Assembly: GCF_000372725.1 (NCBI RefSeq)
Contig: NW_005198244.1
Span: 238,547 to 288,241 of the forward strand
DNA: 49,695 nt
Reading direction: 5' to 3'
DNA from: Emiliania huxleyi CCMP1516
Lineage: Eukaryota > Haptophyta > Isochrysidales > Noelaerhabdaceae
The position numbers and the translations under genes are program-made. Position 1 is the stretch's first letter. Every line of letters begins with the position of its first letter. Positions 43,836 to 49,695 of this stretch are shown in pieces. The notes beneath the pieces were generated by a model. It was not told where the DNA came from. It saw only the letters and a program-made list of their open reading frames with translations, and did no database searches.

Positions 43836-44460
43836 CCGAGAAATCCGGGGCTACCTTCACACTGCCTGTTATGACTCGGCCGATACGTTCGCTCAGGTCG
43901 GACACTTTACTGATTATCCTGACCGCCTCCTGTGAGCTGTGTGCTGTCTGTGGGTATTTTCGCGGCACCGAGCTAACTGTCTGGCTAGTTTCGGATACTC
44001 GGGTACTTGTGTGTGCATCGCGCTACTTATTTGAGACCAGGCTATAGTCAGTCTCGATGATAGTCACCAGTGAGGGAGGGCGAGACGATCGGGGGGTCCC
44101 GTACCATGCGGAATCGACCCTGTCAAGTGCTCAAGTGCTCAGGTCTCACTCACTCTCAGCGTGCAGTGCCTTCCACGTACCACGTCTTCTGCGAGATTGC
44201 GATCGCCATCAAAACATACAGATACACCGGACCGGGTCGCTGCGCTCGATCCGTTGGCCGCTGATTCGAGGCCGCCCATCTCCGCCATTGGATGCAGCCG
44301 ACGCCGAGCCGAGAGAGAGCTACTTACTATTAGTACGTGTACGTCAATTAGTAAGCTAAAAGTACGTACGTACATACACAAACGCCTCGAAGGACGAAGA
44401 GCTCTCCGATCGTCGAGATAAAGCATCAACTGCGCGGAAGAAATGAAACAGCCGAGCGAG

Positions 44461-44573
44461 CCAAGGGAGGGATGGGAGGACGGCACGCCGCTACCAACCA
44501 CACTCCACACAGGGATTTTAAGGAGAGGAATGTGGTGGTGCTACCAGTCGCCCACCCTTGGGAGTCTGCCTCT
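44461..44573 (-). repeat. Dispersed repeat family B, copy 2
   Basis: Reverse complement of 23287-23397 with small insertions. Confidence 0.85.
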
Positions 44574-44640
44574 TCCATCTCTCTTCGCAGTCCCTCGTCG
44601 ATTCTCGCTGCAACCCACCTACACCGGGATAATCGCACTT

Positions 44641-44709
44641 GGAGCACTTGGAGTGCAGTCATTAGCCTCACATCCAGGGCCGGGGAGCTAAGAAGCGCAC
44701 CCAGCGGGC
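44641..44709 (+). repeat. Dispersed repeat family A, copy 4
   Basis: GGAGCACTTGGAGTGCAGTC through CATCCAGGGCCGGGGAGCT to GCGCACCCAGCGGG, nearly the same as 835-904. Confidence 0.88.
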
Positions 44710-44830
44710 ATCGCGGAGATTATTTTCACAAGCAGGACTTGTCGTCTAGCGACATGAAACGAACCTAGACACACAGTGCGGCGCCGGCCTTCTTCCCTTC
44801 CACAAATCGAGCGCAGTCACTAACCGAGGC

Positions 44831-45442
44831 ATGACAGAGACAGAGATCTCGGCAAGCGTGCCATCCCATGCGCCTGCGGAGGGTGTACCAGCGGATGTGC
44901 TCGGAGTGATAGCGTCACACGCCGCCGACGCGCGGGATGTGGCCTCACTCGCATCAGCAGCCAAGGAAACGCGGGACGCGACGGCGGCTGAGCTGGAGGA
45001 GAGACGTCTGAAGCTGGTGGCACTGAGGGCGAAGCTGAGGAGTACGCTGCTGGTCGAGGAGCCGTATGCACCGGGCGCCATATGGGCTGAGACGATCGAG
45101 GAGGTGCAGCTTCGTCGGCTGAGCGATGAGCAAGAGGCGAAGGAGCAGTGGAGCGCCACATGGATGCGTGTCCTCCACTTCGACGAGCAAGCAGCGCGGC
45201 GCAAGACTGCCGGCCATGCCGTCGGCCTGGGCCACGGCTTCATGACGGTGCCGCAGGAAGTGTTGGACTACGTGGCGGAGATGGAGGCGATGAGCGAAGC
45301 GGCCTTGCGTCGCGCCGACGGGAAGCGCTATCGGAACGGCGACACGAGGCGCTTCCGCATGCGGCGGACCTTCACGTACGTGCCGACGAGTGGCGCGATC
45401 GCGTGGGACGGCGACGAGGTCGCTCAGTCAGACGAGGTGTAG
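44831..45442 (+). CDS. F-box-like protein, 203 residues
   Basis: A complete single-exon frame from ATG at 44831. Residues about 18-55 resemble an F-box (VPADVLGVIASHAADARDVA, SLASAAKETRDAT), the segment that would bind SKP1. A helical region follows (AELEERRLKLVALRAKLRST), then a hydrophilic middle with QWSATWMRVLHFDEQAARRK and a C-terminal part with a Tyr/Arg-rich patch (RRADGKRYRNGDTRRFRMRR, TFTYVPTSGAIAWDGDEV). No leucine-rich, kelch or WD repeats are visible. If the F-box is real, this is a small substrate receptor for an SCF ligase. The gene lies just downstream of fused repeats B and A. Confidence 0.65.
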   Translation: MTETEISASVPSHAPAEGVPADVLGVIASHAADARDVASLASAAKETRDATAAELEERRLKLVALRAKLRSTLLVEEPYAPGAIWAETIEEVQLRRLSDEQEAKEQWSATWMRVLHFDEQAARRKTAGHAVGLGHGFMTVPQEVLDYVAEMEAMSEAALRRADGKRYRNGDTRRFRMRRTFTYVPTSGAIAWDGDEVAQSDEV

Positions 45443-45621
45443 AACTAGCGATTGCACTGATGTAATCCAAATTGCACAAGGGCCGCGGAAAGGTAAGCGG
45501 GCATTTCTCTGTAAGAAGGAAAACGCAACATCAACTCTCTCACCGACACACACAGGTCCAACAGGTACCAAGAAAGAGGCACAACGGGGCATCCTATGTC
45601 TCCTCTAAGAATGAAACATCG

Positions 45622-46393
45622 CTACTCGCCGGGCCCGCTGTAGACAAACGCGTCGCTCGACCAGTCTGGCGCGCCGCGCGGCAAGCGGCGGCCGGTGACG
45701 CCTCCGTGCGCTTTCAGTATGTCGTTGCCAGCGACCATGTTGGACGACAGCCGCTCCATCGGTGTCATCTCGTAATTGTCCTTTGCGTTCACGTCCGCGC
45801 CGTGCCGGATTAGCACTTTGATGAGCTCCGACGTGTCGCCTCCGCGGCCCATCCCACACATGTGCAGCGGCCGAGCGCCGCCAGTCATGACGAGGTTGGC
45901 GAGGCGCTTGCGTGCGCCGTTCGCTTCTGGCACGCTCTCGAGCAGCGCATCCAGCTTGCTCGCCCGTCCATCCATGATCAGCTGAGCAATGCTCGTGTAG
46001 CCACGGTTGTCGGCCGTCAGCCTCGCGTAGTCGAGGTACGGGCCGGTACGGTGGATCGGGTTGTGCGCCGGCGGCGCGAGGTTGTTCTCAGGCCACTCGT
46101 CGCCGATGAGTACCTGCGAGTGAGGTGGAGAAGTTGGGGTGGCACCCTGCTGCGATGCTTCGGTGGCGAGGGCGGAGGAGGTGCGAGAGGTGCGAGAGGT
46201 GCGAGAGGTGCGAAGGTGAGGCACTGAGGCACACCCTCCCCTCGCTGTCACGCTTCACAATGCCGCCGTACACGCCTGCTCCGACCACGTCAATTGGCAA
46301 GTTCCAGCCGATCTGGAGTGCGACGCTGTACGGAATTGGCTGCTTGTTCCAACGCATCTCCTTGGACGCGATGCCGAGGATGGATGGCAGCAT
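45622..46393 (-). CDS. Ankyrin-repeat protein, two exons
   Basis: Exon 1 (46393-46235) reads MLPSILGIASKEMRWNKQPI, then VALQIGWNLPIDVVGAGVYG. Exon 2 (46113-45622) reads VLIGDEWPENNLAPPAHNPI, TGPYLDYARLTADNRGYTSI and a short ankyrin array (GARPLHMCGMG..., LIKVLIRHGADVNAKDNYEM, TPMERLSSN). The intron is canonical GT-AG (AGG|GTGTGCC...TCGCAG|GTACTC), keeps the frame and holds four CGCACCTCT repeats. The spliced protein has 216 residues. The hydrophobic Gly-rich start of exon 1 could be a membrane-proximal or folded segment. An acceptor-like CCGCAG just before the ATG leaves open a further upstream exon. Confidence 0.72.
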
Positions 46394-46609
46394 TCTGCGG
46401 TAAGGCTAGGCGTGGCACCACGGCGAGTATGAGCAAGGACGCCGGCCGACTCGGACCTCTGCACGACGATCAACCAACACGATCAACCAAACACTTCGTG
46501 GACATGACGGGGAAGCTCCCTCGCGAGGTCTCGTGGCTATGTTAAAATGAACTCGGGGGGGACGGTACAAACGGGGTACACCAAAAGGCACGGGCTGCCT
46601 GCACGGCGT

Positions 46610-46952
46610 TCACTCGAACGCCATGCACATGGCGCGGAGCAGCCCCGGGTTGGTGTCGAACCCGAGCGGGTCCTCCTCCCAATCCCGGCGCCCACCCTCC
46701 GCGTCGTCCTGCTCATCGTGCGCTTCGAGCACCCTGCCGAGGCACAGGATCGTCCCCTTGGGAACGCCTGCCCCTCGCACGCGCGGGAACTCTCCCTCCC
46801 TGCACCGCCATCACGAACTTCTCGCGCGCCCACTTGCCGCCACGGCGGCAGTGCTGGGGCGCGCGCTCGCGCAGCTCATCGTAGAGCTCCTCGGCCCTCG
46901 CCACCTCCGCCGCCCAGCCCTCTGTGTCTGTTTTCCGTGTGTTATCTTGCAA
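46610..46952 (-). CDS. Small acidic/helical protein, exon(s) without a visible ATG
   Basis: The minus strand reads EGWAAEVARAEELYDELRER, then HCRRGGKWAREKFVMAVQG. After a frame change near 46780 it continues as VPKGTILCLGRVLEAHDEQD and DPLGFDTNPGLLRAMCMAFE before a stop at 46610. The sense of both parts looks coding, and a very short intron (about 30 bases) or an indel would join them. Frame 46952 begins with TTG, and a likely acceptor (ACACAG|AGGGCTGG) precedes the helix, so an upstream exon must exist or the gene is truncated. It lies head to head with the gene at 47007, leaving almost no room. Confidence 0.45.
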
Positions 46953-47006
46953 ATTTCCGTCGAATAAAGAAGAACAAAAAAGAAAACGCGCCTTGCGAGT
47001 CTTTCG

Positions 47007-48584
47007 ATGCTATTCGTCGTACCACTCCTCCGGCCCACCGCCGCGCCAGCCCTCCGCTCACCCCCTCCCGCCGCCGCCGACTCTCTCCGCGTGTGCAACG
47101 GCGGACAGTGCGGCCAGTTTGGCGGGAGCCTCCTTCTCGACGCCGCGTCGGCGCTGGCGGGAGCGTCTCCGATCGCCGTGACCACCCAGAACTGCTGCGG
47201 CGAGTGCCCCGACGGTGTGATCGTGCGGCCGTGCAGCGCGTCGAGCTACCTGACGGTCGACGCATCCAGCCTTCAACTTGCGCTCGACGCGGCCGCAGGC
47301 GCTCTCGACGCGGCGGGCGTGAGCGTGGAGCCGGGGCTGCGCGAGGCGTTTGGTCACCACCACGCTGCGAAGGTAGAAGAGGAGCGCGCCGACGTGGCGG
47401 CCGCGCTGTCGGAGTACTCGGCGGCCATCGGCGCGATGCCGGCGTCGGTGCTCCAGCCTTGGCAGCCGCCCCTCGAGCCAGAGCCACTGCTCTGGCCAGG
47501 GACGGCTTGGCTATGCGATCAGCCGGGAGGCGGGCCGCGAGGGCGTGAGCTGCGGAAGCGGGGGCCTTCGCGTGCGCACCTTCTCGGAGGCCTTCCTCCT
47601 AGGCGCGCTGCGAGGGCTGGTGCTCCGCGAGGACAAGGAGGGCGCCGACTGGACGCTGACGCGGCCTCCGCCCAACAAGGCGCGGCCCCTGCCCCGCCGC
47701 CTCCGCCTCTAGAGCCGTCTCCACCTCCCGCCGTCGCTGTCGCTGCCTGGCGCACCGCCGCCCCTCACCACTGCCGCCCTCCCAGTCCCTCACCACTGCC
47801 GCCCTCCCAGTCCCTCACCACTGCCGCCCTCCCAGTCCCTCACCACTGCCGCCCTCCCAGTCCCTCACCACTGCCGCCCTCCCAGTCCGCCGCCCTCCAC
47901 CTTCTAGTCCGCAGTTGTTCTCGCCCCCCGCGCCTCACCGCTCCCCGCCTCGCTGCCTTCGCCAGCCCGGCCCCGCGGTGCTGCGTCTGCACAGCGCCTC
48001 GGCCGGTGAAGAGGGAGGCCGGCCGACGCTTCGCGCGGAGTACGTGCTGCCGGCGGAGGGGGCGGCGGAGGGGGCGGCGGCAGAGAGCGGCATAGCGGAG
48101 CTTGTGATGGCGGACGACGGGCGGAGCTTTGAGGGCGCGCTCTGTGGGCCGGGAGGAGGGCGGGAGCTTCGCTGAGCCCTCTCGGAAGCCTCCTCGCAGG
48201 CACGCTCTGTGGACCGGGAGGCGAGGCGCGCCTCTGGCGCGGCGCCAGGTGGGGCGTCGGGCAACACGACCCTTCTCGGAATCCTCTTGTCTTCACGCGG
48301 CGCCGGGTCTGAACAGGCTGGGCGTCGGGACCGGCATGAGGCGGAAGAGGCGGGGCGCGAAGCCGCCTCAAAAGGCCGCTTGGGTGCACGACAGCTACAC
48401 GCGGCGCGGTCGGCTCCTCCTCGCTGCCGGCGACGCGGCCGCCGCGCGTGCGGACGCTCTGGCCGCGATCCGGCTCTGCCCCCGCGCGGCAGACGGATGG
48501 AGTTTGCTCGCCGACGCGGCGGAGAGCGAGGGCGAGGCGGCGGCGGCGGCGGCGGAGGTGGAGTGGCTGCAGGGATGGGCGTGA
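47007..48584 (+). CDS. Thioredoxin-fold 2Fe-2S ferredoxin-like / TPR protein, multi-exon, probably organelle-targeted
   Basis: ATG at 47007 is followed by a hydrophobic, Pro/Arg-containing leader (MLFVVPLLRPTAAPALRS). A domain of about 75 residues comes next with RVCNGGQCGQFGGSLLLDAA and then QNCCGECPDGVIVRPCSASS. The C-x4-C and C-x3-C cysteines fit a thioredoxin-like 2Fe-2S ferredoxin. A helical, TPR-like segment (AKVEEERADVAAALSEYSAA) ends exon 1. Later exons encode RTFSEAFLLGALRGLVLRED, VLRLHSASAGEE with ESGIAELVMADDGRSFEG, and a last TPR (GDAAAARADALAAIRLCPRA) ending at 48584. The intron at about 47.69-47.95 kb contains five 25-bp repeats. The one at about 48137-48199 is GC-AG and bounded by diverged copies of GCTCTGTGGGCCGGGAGG. 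Exon edges are approximate. Electron transfer or Fe-S handling is inferred. Confidence 0.62.
47761..47886 (+). repeat. Five tandem copies of a 25-bp unit, intronic
   Basis: Unit CCCTCACCACTGCCGCCCTC + CCAGT, with nearly exact repeats. Each copy brings its own pyrimidine tract and CAG, i.e. potential acceptors. Confidence 0.92.
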
Positions 48585-49175
48585 CGCGTCCTTTCGGGAG
48601 AGCGCGCTGGGCGGCGCGATAAAGCCGCCGCCTCCCGCACTCTGTGCTCTCCCGCTTCTTTTTTATGTGTAAGGGGTGGTATTCGGTCTTCACTTGACCT
48701 CTGGTGGCTTGAGCTGGGAGCGCTCTTTTTAAATCAATCATCGTCGAGGTAGCGGTTTACTGTTATCTGTTTAGCTCTCCTTCGCGGACCAGATCGGCCA
48801 TCGGCATCGCGGATATGCGACGCCGGGCGCGGGGGCGAGCTTCTCGGATCTCGCGCAGTCGCACAACGCACCCCATTTTAGCGCGATTTCCTTATATTAT
48901 TTTTGTGCTGTGAGACAATCTCTCTCGCGGCGGCCCACCAGGGCGCAGGGGCCAGCTATCTGAAAATTGTGCCCATGCCATGGGGCGAGTCAGAGCCGTG
49001 ATAGCTTTGGCCGCCGGGGTTTAAACATAAAGCCGCAGGGGCGCGCCCCCCCCTGGGCCCACCCTTTAAGCCTAGGGCGGCCCCCAAACTCCGTCAGAAC
49101 ATCGATGTGTCGATCGCGCCCGAGCGTTCCGACGGCGTCATCCTGTGTCAGAAGTGTCAGTCTCGCGCGCCCGCC
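48585..49175. other. Intergenic region between convergent genes
   Basis: AT-richer than its surroundings near 48.7-48.9 kb. It contains no recognised gene or RNA. Confidence 0.5.
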
Positions 49176-49595
49176 CTACCGGCTGGGTGTCTCGTAAGCC
49201 CGCGGCGGCAGCGGCGGTGCAGAGTACACGTGGCCACCCTTTTGGCGCAGCAGCCCAATCTCGGCCTTGAGCGAGTCGACCTCCCTTGCCTGCTTCGAGG
49301 AATCGTCGCTTGAGTGCTAGCGGCCGTGTGGGCTTTAGGGGCGCTTTCTGATCTGCCTCCACCTCTAGAGTAGTGTTTGCGCGCGTCCCAAGTGCCCACG
49401 ATGAGGGGAGATCACTCCCTTCTCGCTACGAATTGCCTGCTTCTTGACTCTGCCGACGAGCTTTTGCCGCTCGCGCTCCTTGCCGTGCTCCAATGGCGCG
49501 GGCGTCGCCCGGTTGAGCTGCGCCTCTCCGCCGCCGCCGTCGCCGCCGCCGTCGCCGCCGCCACCATCCCCACCGCCGTCGCCGCCGCCCTCCAA
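49176..49595 (-). CDS. C-terminal part of a Gly/Asp-rich coiled-coil protein (right-truncated)
   Basis: Two exons are visible. The right one (up to about 49.6 kb) encodes a Gly/Asp-rich run and then AQLNRATPAPLEHGKERERQ, KLVGRVKKQAIRSEKG. The left one (about 49314-49176) encodes HSSDDSSKQAREVDSLKAEI, GLLRQKGGHVYSAPPLPPRA and a stop. They join through a canonical GT-AG intron (GGA|GTGATCTCC...GCTAG|CACTCAAG), phase 0. The Lys/Glu/Leu pattern suggests a coiled coil. The Gly-rich tract runs to the window edge and reads as Pro/Ser repeats on the other strand, so part of it may be intron, linker or the end of a different gene. Confidence 0.55.
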
Positions 49596-49695
49596 CCCGC
49601 CACCTTACCCGCCGCCGCCCTCGCCGCCGCCGCCCTCCCCGCCGCCGCCATCGCCACCTGAGCCGTCCCCGCCGCCGCCCTCGCCGCCGCCGCCG

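Larger units (their letters stand above)
43836..44830. other. Intergenic region ending in fused dispersed repeats
   Basis: No gene. The right part holds repeat B (44461-44573) followed about 70 bp later by repeat A (44641-44709). The leader of the next gene follows. Confidence 0.55.

Noticed and set aside
47761..47886. CRISPR-like array
   Set aside because: The 25-bp units are directly adjacent with no spacers, inside a eukaryotic intron.

Overview
The window looks like nuclear DNA of a very GC-rich unicellular alga with a secondary plastid. A haptophyte of the Emiliania/Chrysochromulina kind fits best, with a pelagophyte as the main alternative; this assignment is inference. The evidence is eukaryotic genes (TFIID subunit TAF1, ribosomal protein eL31, HECT, U-box, RING and F-box proteins), many short introns, a signal-plus-transit-plus-Tat-like plastid presequence at 17.3 kb, and dense minisatellites. 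I saw no bacterial operons, rRNA, tRNA or CRISPR. An assembly gap lies at 32714-33096. Both window ends fall in Pro/Gly-coding low-complexity sequence.

Layout. 0-3.5 kb: end of a Pro/Ser-rich surface-type protein, then a RING/TRAF-zinc-finger/armadillo protein. 3.5-10.2 kb (minus): a multi-exon TAF1 gene with an embedded NusG-like KOW motif. 11.4-17.7 kb: an ankyrin/U-box protein, a small ankyrin protein, RPL31, and a plastid-targeted coiled-coil gene whose 5' region is an inverted copy of the RPL31 5' region. 18.7-27.2 kb: F-box/kelch protein, an F-x-P repeat protein, a TPR gene and an ankyrin/HECT ligase. 27.2-32.7 kb: duplicated fragments, a U-box/Sel1 protein, an orphan PfkB-kinase exon, a SANT-like protein and a 202-bp inverted repeat that runs into the gap. 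33-35.1 kb: an Ala/Pro-rich protein and a second RING/TRAF protein. 35.1-39.2 kb: gene-poor, with palindromic GCGCCGGCGC arrays and short inverted repeats. 39.2-41.6 kb: mitochondrial-type GABA aminotransferase in nine exons. 41.6-49.7 kb: repeats, an F-box-like protein, an ankyrin protein, a 2Fe-2S/TPR protein and the C-terminus of a coiled-coil protein.

Function. Seven of the genes carry ubiquitin-ligase signatures (two RING, two U-box, one HECT, two F-box or F-box-like). The others belong to transcription, translation, plastid and amino-acid metabolism, and there is no sign of co-regulated clusters beyond a few divergent pairs.

Most notable observation. Many introns start with GC rather than GT, end with AG, and begin with a direct copy (about 6 to 27 bp) of the first bases of the downstream exon. 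The sequence between the two copies is a 40-65 bp insert, sometimes with terminal inverted repeats, a pure TAA microsatellite, or a minisatellite built on ATCTCGGC. This is the structure expected of introner-type intron gain, in which the duplicated target supplies the donor and the insert supplies the acceptor.
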